From: Nocardia kruczakiae NBRC 101016 | GTDB taxonomy: Bacteria; Actinomycetota; Actinomycetes; Mycobacteriales; Mycobacteriaceae | Assembly: GCF_001612965.1 (NCBI RefSeq) | Contig: NZ_BDBL01000010.1 | Coordinates: forward strand, 62,001-126,000 | Length of the DNA stretch: 64,000 bases | Reading direction: 5' to 3' | Shown: one piece after another, positions 1 to 7,057 of the stretch | Numbering within the stretch: position 1 is the first letter of the stretch | Layout: each line of letters begins with the position of its first letter | The notes under the pieces: generated by a model | Told to the model about the DNA's origin: nothing | Databases searched by the model: none | Seen by the model: only the letters and a program-made list of their open reading frames with translations | Program-made: the position numbers and the translations under genes

Positions 1-54
1 CGCGGGCTTCACCCCGAGCCGTTCGGTGGCGTCGGCGGTGTCCATCCACTCCAT
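1..54 (-). CDS. Probable citrate/methylcitrate synthase, N-terminal fragment (partial)
   Basis: Eighteen in-frame codons read leftwards off the window edge, from an ATG at 54 (a second ATG lies at 45). The peptide contains DATERLGVKPA. This resembles the MerR-like helix-turn-helix start of actinobacterial citrate/2-methylcitrate synthases, which typically read as ERLGVKPATLYAYVSRG. Citrate synthase would condense acetyl- or propionyl-CoA with oxaloacetate in the cytoplasm. It is divergent from the DUF2332 gene with a 16-bp palindrome between them. Only 18 residues are visible, so another HTH-starting protein, such as an excisionase-like regulator, is possible. Confidence 0.4.
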   Translation of the reverse strand, partial: MEWMDTADATERLGVKPA

Positions 55-64
55 GGGTTGACCA

Positions 65-80
65 TAATCAATATTGATTA
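65..80. promoter_or_regulatory. 16-bp perfect palindrome between divergent genes
   Basis: TAATCAATATTGATTA is a perfect palindrome and very A+T-rich against this GC-rich background. It lies between the start of the leftward gene (54 or 45) and the ATG at 109. It is probably an operator or promoter element shared by the divergent pair. Its position argues against the upstream TTG at 58 as the start of the DUF2332 gene. Confidence 0.5.
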
Positions 81-108
81 CGGCTGGGCAGCGGCGCACA
101 GTTCACTC

Positions 109-1197
109 ATGCATCTGGTATCGCAATTCGAGTTGCAAGCCAAGGCCTGCGACAAGCTCGGTTCACCGCTGTACGGCTCCCTGCTGCGCGATATCGCGCG
201 CGATATCGACGATCGCGGACCCTGCGCCGCGGTTCTGGAGGGCTACGAGGACATCGACTTCGATTCCGCGGTGCCGCTGCGCCTGCTGGCCGGTGTGCAC
301 GCGCTGGTATTGTCCGGCGCCGCAAGCGATCTCGCTCCGTTCTATCCCAGCTCGGGAGCGTCGGTGCGCACTCACGATCCCGCCGGCGCGTGGGCTCCGT
401 TCCGTCGGATCGTGGCCGATCGGACCGAGTGGATTCGCGACTGGCTGACTCGTCCGCCGCAGACCAACGAGGTCGGGCGGGCCGTGCCGCTGCTGGCCGG
501 GCTGCTCGCGGCGGTCGATGTGACGCCGTTGCCGATCCGGCTGCTCGAGCTGGGCGCCAGCGGCGGACTCAACCTGCGCGCCGACCATTTCCGGTGGGAC
601 AGTGGCGATATCGGCTGGGGCCCGCAGGATTCACCGGTCACGATCGCGGACGCGTGGCGAGGGCCGGTCCCGCCGTGGCTGGCCGGTGCGGTGCGACGCC
701 ATCCGCGGATCACGGTCGTCGAGCGACGCGGGTGCGATCCGACGCCGTTGGATCCCTTGTCGCCGCGCGACGCGCTCGCATTGCGCGCCTATGTCTGGCC
801 GGATCAGCAGGCGCGTGCGGCCCGGCTCGACGGAGCGTTGCGACTGGCGGAGAAGATCCCGGTCGATATCGCCGTGACCGGGGCCCGAGACTTCCTCGCC
901 GGCATCGAGGTGGAGCCCGGCACGCTGACCGTGGTGTGGCATTCGGTGATGCGCCAATACGTCGGCAAGGACGAATGGCAGGCGGTCACCGCCGAACTGG
1001 ATCGGCTGGCCGCGGCCTCGCGCGCCGAGGCCGGATTCGCCTGTGTCGCTTTCGAACCGCAGAACAACTCCGACGATCGCAACGGGTTCCGGCTCACCGT
1101 CCGGATCGGCGACAACGAGCCGGTGATCCTCGCCCGTGCGATGCCGCACGGCGTGCCCACGTTCGCCTACCCGCTCGACGATCCCCGCACGGCCTAG
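109..1197 (+). CDS. DUF2332 family protein
   Basis: A 362-residue protein of the DUF2332 family, common in actinobacteria and of unknown function. The N-terminus (FELQAKACDKLGSPLYGSLL) is the family hallmark. Near residue 160 a Rossmann-like stretch, LLELGASGGLNLRAD, resembles the glycine-rich SAM-binding motif of methyltransferases, so a methyltransferase-type fold is plausible. I chose ATG 109 because the open frame's TTG at 58 would place the start inside the divergent promoter and its palindrome. It converges with the FAD oxidoreductase. Family assignment is good; function is unknown. Confidence 0.8.
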   Translation: MHLVSQFELQAKACDKLGSPLYGSLLRDIARDIDDRGPCAAVLEGYEDIDFDSAVPLRLLAGVHALVLSGAASDLAPFYPSSGASVRTHDPAGAWAPFRRIVADRTEWIRDWLTRPPQTNEVGRAVPLLAGLLAAVDVTPLPIRLLELGASGGLNLRADHFRWDSGDIGWGPQDSPVTIADAWRGPVPPWLAGAVRRHPRITVVERRGCDPTPLDPLSPRDALALRAYVWPDQQARAARLDGALRLAEKIPVDIAVTGARDFLAGIEVEPGTLTVVWHSVMRQYVGKDEWQAVTAELDRLAAASRAEAGFACVAFEPQNNSDDRNGFRLTVRIGDNEPVILARAMPHGVPTFAYPLDDPRTA

Positions 1198-1300
1198 TGG
1201 TGGCCGGCCGCTCCGACAAGGGTGATACAGCGGACGGTGCCGGGCGCGCTGTCGCGTCGCCGCCGGCCGAACCGGCATCCGCAGCCGCCGCCCAATTCCC

Positions 1301-1323
1301 CGGCTGCACCCCTCCGGCAGCCG
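1301..1323. terminator. Weak stem-loop between convergent genes
   Basis: CGGCTGC and GCAGCCG form a 7-bp stem with a 9-nt loop in the 158-bp gap between two convergent genes. There is no T-run, so a terminator role is only suggested by position. Confidence 0.25.
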
Positions 1324-1355
1324 AGGAGTCGGCTATTCAATTCAACGGGAAATAT

Positions 1356-2783
1356 TCAGTCTCCGAGACGGTTTCGCACGGAATGATTCGCGTGAATGAC
1401 ATCCGTGGCGTCCCAGCGGTCCTTCGCGGCTACCCATCGCGGCAGGTCGGAGCCGAACAAGCGCTCCGGCGCCGTTGCGCTCTCGGTGAAGCTGCTGATG
1501 TCACGATCCGATCGGACGGTGGCGACGGCAGCCGTCAGCGCCTGGAATCCGGTTGCGGCCGCTTCGGCCGCGGCTGGGTGGGGAGCTACGGCGACGGCGA
1601 ACAACAGCGCCGCGGATCCGCGGACAGGGCTCGCTTCGCTGCGGTCGAGGGCGCCGCCGAGGTGGCGCAGTTCGACCGAGGTGAGTGTATCGGCGGGACC
1701 GTCGGTCACCGCGGTGACGATCGCGTCGACCACCTCTGCGGGCAGCGTCCGGAGCAGCGCGCTGCACCCGAGCGCCGGGACCGGAACCGGCGGATCCATA
1801 TGCAGGCCGGCGAGCGTCGACGGTGCGACGACATCGAATGTGTCGACAAGAGGCGATAATTCACGCAGCGGCGCGAGCAGATCGTGTGCCGTCGCCGTGT
1901 CGGCTTGTATGACGGCCTCGATGATCGCGAAGGCCCGTCCGGCGAACATCGGTGGGGCGTCGGGCGCATCGGGGAAGCGCAGTACTCGTACCACGGAGGT
2001 CACGGTCTCGGGCATCGTCGCGGTCCATGCCGTCCAGGCGTGGAAGATGTCGCGGGTCGATTCGACCGGCCAGAACAAGGCGCCGGCGACCACGTCATCG
2101 ATGGCGTGCAGCCGCAGTGTGAGCGCGGTGATCACGGCGATATCGGCGCCGGCGAGGGCCGAATCGAACAGGTCGTCGCCGGCACGGACGCGGCGGATCA
2201 CGCCGTCGCCGGTCACGAGTTCGAGTTCGAGAACCGAGGCTCGGGCGGGTCCGTGGGAGCGCGCGAACCAACCGAGGCCGCCGCCCAGCATGAGGCCGAC
2301 CACGCCGACGTCCGCGGAGAAACCGCCGATCGGTGCGAGGCCCGCGGATGCCGCGGCAGCCGTGAGATCGGCGCAGCGGGCGCCGGCGCCGACATGTGCG
2401 ATGCGTGCGTCGGCGTCGATCTCGACGCGATCCAATGCGCCGGTGCGCAGCAGGATCGTCCGTGCGAGGTCGCCCAGCGGGGTGGCATTGTGGCCGGTGG
2501 ATTGCGGTGCGACGCGCAGTCCGAGGGTGGTGGCGGCGCGCACGGTGAGTGCCACATCGTCGGTGGTAGCCGCCGTCACCACGGCGATCGGTCGTTGATC
2601 GGCCAGCAATTGCCATGCGGCGCGGGCCTGATCCCACTCGGCATCCGTGGGGCGGACGAGGGCGCCGCACAGTGCGGATGCGAGGTCGTCGAGGTTGCGA
2701 AAGACATTCGGTAACTCAGCGTTTCGATCGACCACGCCGGGTCTGACGTTCGCGCGGCGGAGGGCTTCGTGCGGGAGGGTCAT
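1356..2783 (-). CDS. FAD-binding oxidoreductase (PCMH/BBE type)
   Basis: A 475-residue flavoenzyme of the berberine-bridge-like, PCMH-type FAD family. An N-terminal FAD domain (about residues 65-240) contains QRPIAVVTAATTDDVALTV and STGHNA, whose His may be the covalent FAD attachment site. The ADVGVVGLMLGGGLGWFARSHG segment wraps the cofactor. The start is set by CAGGAG six nt before ATG 2783. The substrate is unknown; family members oxidise alcohols, sugars and alkaloid- or polyketide-like compounds. It stands alone between a convergent DUF2332 gene and a downstream-oriented glycosyltransferase. Confidence 0.85.
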   Translation of the reverse strand: MTLPHEALRRANVRPGVVDRNAELPNVFRNLDDLASALCGALVRPTDAEWDQARAAWQLLADQRPIAVVTAATTDDVALTVRAATTLGLRVAPQSTGHNATPLGDLARTILLRTGALDRVEIDADARIAHVGAGARCADLTAAAASAGLAPIGGFSADVGVVGLMLGGGLGWFARSHGPARASVLELELVTGDGVIRRVRAGDDLFDSALAGADIAVITALTLRLHAIDDVVAGALFWPVESTRDIFHAWTAWTATMPETVTSVVRVLRFPDAPDAPPMFAGRAFAIIEAVIQADTATAHDLLAPLRELSPLVDTFDVVAPSTLAGLHMDPPVPVPALGCSALLRTLPAEVVDAIVTAVTDGPADTLTSVELRHLGGALDRSEASPVRGSAALLFAVAVAPHPAAAEAAATGFQALTAAVATVRSDRDISSFTESATAPERLFGSDLPRWVAAKDRWDATDVIHANHSVRNRLGD

Positions 2784-2976
2784 GATTTCTCCTGGCAGGG
2801 TTGGCGGTTGCGGTCCGAAGCGGGTGCGACGGACCGTCCGGCCTGCGGAGGGTGCAGGGCGGATGAAGCGAAAGATGATGTGGTTGAGAAGAATTGGACT
2901 TGCGAGACGAGGTGAGAGATGCGGTGCCTCGCGATGCGCCGGACGCCTGGGTCTCGAGCAACCGGATCCAACTTCG

Positions 2977-2997
2977 GAGGCCGACTACACCGGCCTC
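2977..2997 (-). terminator. GC-rich hairpin downstream of the glycosyltransferase
   Basis: GAGGCCG and CGGCCTC make a perfect 7-bp stem with a 7-nt loop, about 85 bp past the glycosyltransferase stop. No U-tract follows on the minus strand, so it may be an intrinsic-like terminator or simply a GC-rich hairpin. The rest of the 2784-3082 gap presumably holds the FAD enzyme's promoter; I recognise no other element there. Confidence 0.25.
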
Positions 2998-3082
2998 TCA
3001 ACGACTGGCAACCAGGTCCGCGCCGTCGTTGGAGCCCGTGAACTCGAACGCCGCCACCCCGACCTGATCGCCGGACAGAGCT

Positions 3083-4381
3083 CTATGCCCGCGGCCGGCC
3101 GGCGGACCGCACCGCGTCGGCGATGATGCCGTGCACGGCCTCGGGACCTGGCGACCGACGGATCGATTCGCCGATCTCCTTGGCGCGCAACCGATACCGC
3201 TCGTCGGTCAGCGCGGTGCGGACCGCGGCGGCGACCTTGTCCGGCGTGGGAGTGTCGGTGCGCAGATCGATGCCGACTCCGGACCAGGCCACCCGCGCAC
3301 TGACCTCCGTCTTGTCCTCGGTGCGGCCCGCGACCACGATCGGCACGCCGTGTTCGAGCGCGTAGTGCACCCCGCCGTAGCCTCCGTTGGTGACGAAGAC
3401 GTCGGTCTGCGGCAGCAACCGGTCGTAGGGAAGGAATTCGGCGACGCGCACATTGGCGGGCAGGTCGTTCGGCAGTGTGGCAACCGGTCGTCCGCCGGTG
3501 CTGACCACGACGACGACGTCGTCGTGGGCGAGTGCGCGCACCGTGGGTTCGATCAGATTCCATTCGCCGGTGGCGACCGTGCCCTGTGTCACGTGCACGA
3601 CGCGGCGGCCGGCGAGATCGTCCCACCACTCGGGCACCGGGATCGCCGACGGCCGCGACCGGGCCACCGGCCCGACGAAATGGACGGTGTCGGGCAGGCC
3701 GCGGCGCGCGTATTCGAATTCGGGGACGGTGAACTGCACGATGTGGTCGGCTCCGGCCGGCCAGTCGAGGAAGAATCGCGGCAGTGCGCGACCGGTCTCG
3801 GCGCGCGCGATCTCGTTCGCGAAGCGCTGGACGGGAGCGAATACGCCCTTCTCCGCGCCGAGGGTGAGGACCGCGTTGCGCAGGCGCCCCAGCGGTCCGC
3901 GCATCGGTGCGATCCCGAGACCGAACGGCGCGACGTCCGGATGCTTCAGCGCGAGCGGCAGGATGCCCAGATTCACCAGCAGTGGCCGCTGCGCGCGCGG
4001 AATACCGCTGAACACCGCGGCGGCGGCGAACATCGACTCGGCGAGAACGGCATCCGTGGGCTCGGCGGCGATGGCCTCGCGGACAGCTCGCAGCTGGGCG
4101 GGCACCGGGCGGAGGAAGATCTCGATCATGTCGTAGCGAATCCCGGCGGGGCCCGACAGTCCGCGACGGCCCGGAAAGGCCGCGTCGATATCGCGATCGT
4201 CGTAGTCGGCCTCGGGCGGAAGGGGCAGGAATTCGGCGCCGGCGGCGAGGACGTCGTCGCGGAAGCGGGTGCCGGTGAGGAACCGTACGCGGTCACCCGC
4301 GGCGATGAGTGCCTCCGCGACGGACAGCAGAGGCGTGACATGGCTGCGCACGGGTGTGGCGGTCAGGAGAACGGAGGTCAT
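3083..4381 (-). CDS. UGT/MGT-family glycosyltransferase
   Basis: A 432-residue GT-B glycosyltransferase of the macrolide/UDP-glucosyl transferase group. The N-terminus (LLTATPVRSHVTPLLSVAEAL) is the usual acceptor-domain start. The C-terminal donor-binding region contains VHVTQGTVAT and TNGGYGGVHYALEHGVPIVV, which corresponds to the family's HGG motif with Asn replacing His. Such enzymes transfer a sugar from an NDP-sugar to a hydrophobic small molecule, often for detoxification. The gene is divergent from a TetR gene across a 91-bp gap with a palindrome, so it is probably that regulator's target. Confidence 0.85.
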   Translation of the reverse strand: MTSVLLTATPVRSHVTPLLSVAEALIAAGDRVRFLTGTRFRDDVLAAGAEFLPLPPEADYDDRDIDAAFPGRRGLSGPAGIRYDMIEIFLRPVPAQLRAVREAIAAEPTDAVLAESMFAAAAVFSGIPRAQRPLLVNLGILPLALKHPDVAPFGLGIAPMRGPLGRLRNAVLTLGAEKGVFAPVQRFANEIARAETGRALPRFFLDWPAGADHIVQFTVPEFEYARRGLPDTVHFVGPVARSRPSAIPVPEWWDDLAGRRVVHVTQGTVATGEWNLIEPTVRALAHDDVVVVVSTGGRPVATLPNDLPANVRVAEFLPYDRLLPQTDVFVTNGGYGGVHYALEHGVPIVVAGRTEDKTEVSARVAWSGVGIDLRTDTPTPDKVAAAVRTALTDERYRLRAKEIGESIRRSPGPEAVHGIIADAVRSAGRPRA

Positions 4382-4435
4382 GGGCAGGTCTTCCCGAATG
4401 TGAAGCGAAGTAAGATTGGTGACACCGATAAAGTA

Positions 4436-4460
4436 TTCACTACCTCGCCGGGGTAGTCAA
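4436..4460. promoter_or_regulatory. Candidate TetR operator between glycosyltransferase and TetR
   Basis: TTcACTACC, a 7-nt centre and GGTAGTcAA form 9-bp arms with one mismatch. The repeat sits between the divergent starts at 4381 and 4473. Size and position fit a TetR dimer site acting on both genes. This is inference from symmetry and context. Confidence 0.55.
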
Positions 4461-4472
4461 TTAGGAATTGAG

Positions 4473-5111
4473 ATGAGCGACAAGACCGCAACCCGGACCT
4501 ATCGATCCGCCCTGCGCAGCGAACAGGCCGCGGCCACCCGCCGCCGAGTGCTCGAGGCCGCGGCCGCCTGCTTCGTGGAGCGCGGCTACAGCGGCACGTC
4601 GCTGTCCGATATCGGGTCGCGCGCCGGAGTGTCGACCGAGACCGTGAAGGCCAACGGCCCCAAACGCAATCTCCTGCTGGGCGCCTTCGAGCAGGCATTC
4701 GCGGGCGAGGAGGGGGAGGCGCCGGTATCGGACAGCGATGCCGCGGCCGAGGTCAACGCCATCGCCGACCAGGAGGGTTTCCTGCGGGCGGCCGCCGGCT
4801 TCGTCGCCGCGGCCAACGCCCGCACCAGCGTGCTGTGGACGGAGTTCCTCAGCGCCGCGAACGCCGACACCGCCGTCGCCGAGGCGCTGGCCGGACTGCT
4901 GACGCGCCGCAAACAGGACTACCGCAACGTGATCGGCATGTTGCTCGAACGCGGAATAGCCCGAGACGGCACCGATCCCGAGACCGCGGCCGACGAGCTG
5001 TCCTTCCTCTGGTCGCCCGAAAGTCACCAGCAGCTCGTCCTGCAGGGCGGATGGAGTATGGAACGCTACGAACAGTGGCTCGTCGCCGCGGTCCGGCGCC
5101 AATTCGGCTGA
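4473..5111 (+). CDS. TetR family transcriptional regulator
   Basis: A 212-residue repressor-type protein. The N-terminal HTH (about residues 25-70) includes ATRRRVLEAAAACFVERGYS and LSDIGSRAGVSTETV. The motif normally ends with a Tyr-containing helix (YxHF/YYYF), whereas here it reads VKANGPKRNLLLGAF, a somewhat divergent recognition segment. The C-terminal half is helical, as in ligand-binding TetR domains. Start ATG 4473 follows an AGGA-like site; an in-frame TTG at 4416 would read through the operator and is rejected. It probably regulates the divergent glycosyltransferase and itself. Confidence 0.88.
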   Translation: MSDKTATRTYRSALRSEQAAATRRRVLEAAAACFVERGYSGTSLSDIGSRAGVSTETVKANGPKRNLLLGAFEQAFAGEEGEAPVSDSDAAAEVNAIADQEGFLRAAAGFVAAANARTSVLWTEFLSAANADTAVAEALAGLLTRRKQDYRNVIGMLLERGIARDGTDPETAADELSFLWSPESHQQLVLQGGWSMERYEQWLVAAVRRQFG

Positions 5112-5224
5112 GATTCGAAAGCCATTGCTGGGCAGCGGTCTTCGCGGTCTCGATTCCGGTTGCGTTTCGGTAACGTCTGCCGCCGATGCGGATATCGGCG
5201 ATGAATTCCGGCGACCGGATTCGT

Positions 5225-5259
5225 CTATCTCTTCGAGGCCATACGCCTCGTGGAGATAG
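5225..5259 (+). promoter_or_regulatory. Two-tier stem-loop abutting the ribosome-binding site
   Basis: CTATCTC, tt, CGAGGC, loop CATAC, GCCTCG, tg, GAGATAG form a 7-bp and a 6-bp stem separated by a 2x2 internal loop. The 3' arm ends on the first G of the GGAGGG ribosome-binding site (5259-5264) of the downstream gene. It could be an RNA translational switch or, as DNA, a 35-bp operator. Confidence 0.5.
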
Positions 5260-5268
5260 GAGGGCGCG

Positions 5269-6375
5269 ATGTCGTCAACTGACCGGGAGCCGACCGAGGC
5301 AGGGCGCTACGCGGAGCATCCGACCGTGAAAAACCTTGCCGCCCAAGGCCGAAGGGCACCCGATCCGGTGCTGACCGCCGCGCGGCTGCGCGAGATCTGC
5401 CTCGCCGCCGGTGCCGACGACGTGGGCTTCGTCTCCGTCGAGGATCCGAAGGTCGCGCAGGAGCGCGAGCACGCGCGCGGCATCCTGCCCTCGGCCCGCA
5501 CTTTCGTGGCCTTCTGTATCCGGATGAACCGCGACAATCTGCGCAGTCCGATGCGCAGCCTCGCCAATGCCGAGTTCAACCATGCCGACGACGAGACGAA
5601 CGTGGTGTCGCGGCGCATCACCCGGGCCCTCGAGGAGGCAGGCTATCGCGCGGTCTACCCGGCGCCCGGCTATCCGATGGAGGTCGAACAGTTCCCGGGA
5701 CGGATATGGGTGCTCGCGCACAAGGTGGTGGCCGAGGCTGCGGGCCTGGGCGTCATGGGCATTCACCGCAACGTGATTCACCCGAAGTTCGGCAACTTCA
5801 TTCTGCTCGGCACGGTGGTGACCGACGCGGTCGTCGACGAGCCGAGCACGGCACTGGACTTCAGCCCGTGCCTGGAATGCAAGTTGTGCGTCTCCGCGTG
5901 CCCGGTCGGCGCGATCACCAACGACGGCGGTTTCGATTTCCAAGCCTGCTACACCCACAACTATCGCGAGTTCATGGGCGGGTTCACCGACTGGGCCGAA
6001 AACGTCGCCGACAGCGCCGACCGCGACGACTACCGCGAGCGCGTGACCAGGGGTGAGTCGTTCTCGATGTGGCAGAGCCTGTCGTTCAAACCCAACTACA
6101 AGGCCGGCTACTGCATGGCCGTATGCCCGGCCGGTGAAGATGTGATCGGCGCCTTCATCGACGACCGGAAAACGCATCTCGACGAGGTGGTGCGTCCGTT
6201 GCAGAACAAATCCGAAACCGTCTATGTGCTACCGGGATCCGCGGCCGAGGAACATGTGACACGCCGGTTCCCCAACAAGACGCCGAAGCCGGTCGGCAAC
6301 GGTTTCGGCGACGAGGTCAACGATCTGCTCGATCAGATCGGGCCGCGCCCGCGACGGGGGAATACGCCGGAGTGA
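5269..6375 (+). CDS. 4Fe-4S protein, reductive-dehalogenase/QueG-like
   Basis: A 368-residue cytoplasmic protein without a Tat signal. The N-terminal half (LREICLAAGADDVGFVSV) resembles the cobalamin-binding fold of reductive dehalogenases and epoxyqueuosine reductase. The C-terminal half has a full ferredoxin motif, CLECKLCVSACP, near residue 205, and a second CMAVCP near 284. Two Fe-S clusters and possibly a corrinoid are therefore expected. Many actinobacteria carry such proteins without known halogenated substrates. Start ATG 5269 has a strong GGAGGG site. It is preceded by an unusual hairpin and converges with dedA. Confidence 0.75.
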   Translation: MSSTDREPTEAGRYAEHPTVKNLAAQGRRAPDPVLTAARLREICLAAGADDVGFVSVEDPKVAQEREHARGILPSARTFVAFCIRMNRDNLRSPMRSLANAEFNHADDETNVVSRRITRALEEAGYRAVYPAPGYPMEVEQFPGRIWVLAHKVVAEAAGLGVMGIHRNVIHPKFGNFILLGTVVTDAVVDEPSTALDFSPCLECKLCVSACPVGAITNDGGFDFQACYTHNYREFMGGFTDWAENVADSADRDDYRERVTRGESFSMWQSLSFKPNYKAGYCMAVCPAGEDVIGAFIDDRKTHLDEVVRPLQNKSETVYVLPGSAAEEHVTRRFPNKTPKPVGNGFGDEVNDLLDQIGPRPRRGNTPE

Positions 6376-6377
6376 CC

Positions 6378-7004
6378 TCATGCGCGTTTACGCAGCTGCC
6401 CCAGCAGCGGCAGCATCGACACCACGACGATGACCGCGACCGCCGGCAGCAGATATTTGTCGACATTCGGCACCGACGCCCCCAGCCAATAACCCAGCAG
6501 GACCAGACTCTGCGACCACACGATCGCGCCGACGATCTGCCACAGCGTGAACGTGCGGGTGGGCACGTCGAGCACACCGGCGACCGGGCTGATGACCGTC
6601 CGGACCATCGGCACGAATCGGCCGATCACGATCGCCCGGCGCGCACCGTACCGGTCGAGCCAGTGTTCGCCGCGGGCCACGACGGTGTGCAGGCGGGAGT
6701 TCGACGTGCGCTGGAGAACGGCGCGGCCGCCGTGCTTGCCGACTGTGTACCCGACCTGGGCGCCGGCGATCGAACCTAGTGCGGCGCAGAGCAATACCTG
6801 CCACAGGATGAGATGGGGTCCGGAATGGGACCCGCCGGCGCACAGGATGCCGGCGGGGAAGATCAGGGTGTCGCCCGGAAGGAAGAAGCCCACGACCAGC
6901 AACCCGGATTCGGCGAAGGTCCCGACCAGGACGGCCAGTGCGCCGAAGTTGGCCAGCAGGGAGGATCCACTCGTCGGGTTGAGTGCGGTCCACGTGCCGG
7001 TCAC
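6378..7004 (-). CDS. DedA family (SNARE-associated) membrane protein
   Basis: A 208-residue polytopic inner-membrane protein. Diagnostic segments are ESGLLVVGFFLPGDTLIFPAG near the N-terminus and GRFVPMVRTVISPVAGV in the middle, both DedA hallmarks; the latter holds a conserved Arg. DedA proteins take part in lipid-carrier or phospholipid translocation and proton-gradient homeostasis. GTG 7004 is preceded by TACGGT (7016-7011) and 6 nt, so the mRNA is probably leaderless. The stop lies 2 bp from that of the convergent Fe-S gene. Confidence 0.88.
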   Translation of the reverse strand: MTGTWTALNPTSGSSLLANFGALAVLVGTFAESGLLVVGFFLPGDTLIFPAGILCAGGSHSGPHLILWQVLLCAALGSIAGAQVGYTVGKHGGRAVLQRTSNSRLHTVVARGEHWLDRYGARRAIVIGRFVPMVRTVISPVAGVLDVPTRTFTLWQIVGAIVWSQSLVLLGYWLGASVPNVDKYLLPAVAVIVVVSMLPLLGQLRKRA

Positions 7005-7010
7005 AGGACA

Positions 7011-7016
7011 ACCGTA
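7011..7016 (-). promoter_or_regulatory. -10 box of leaderless dedA
   Basis: TACGGT on the minus strand, 6 nt before GTG 7004. This matches the TANNNT-N6-7-start pattern of actinobacterial leaderless promoters. Confidence 0.5.
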
Positions 7017-7057
7017 ACGGTTTGCCGGATTCGGGGCCGGAAACGGCGTCCCTCCCG

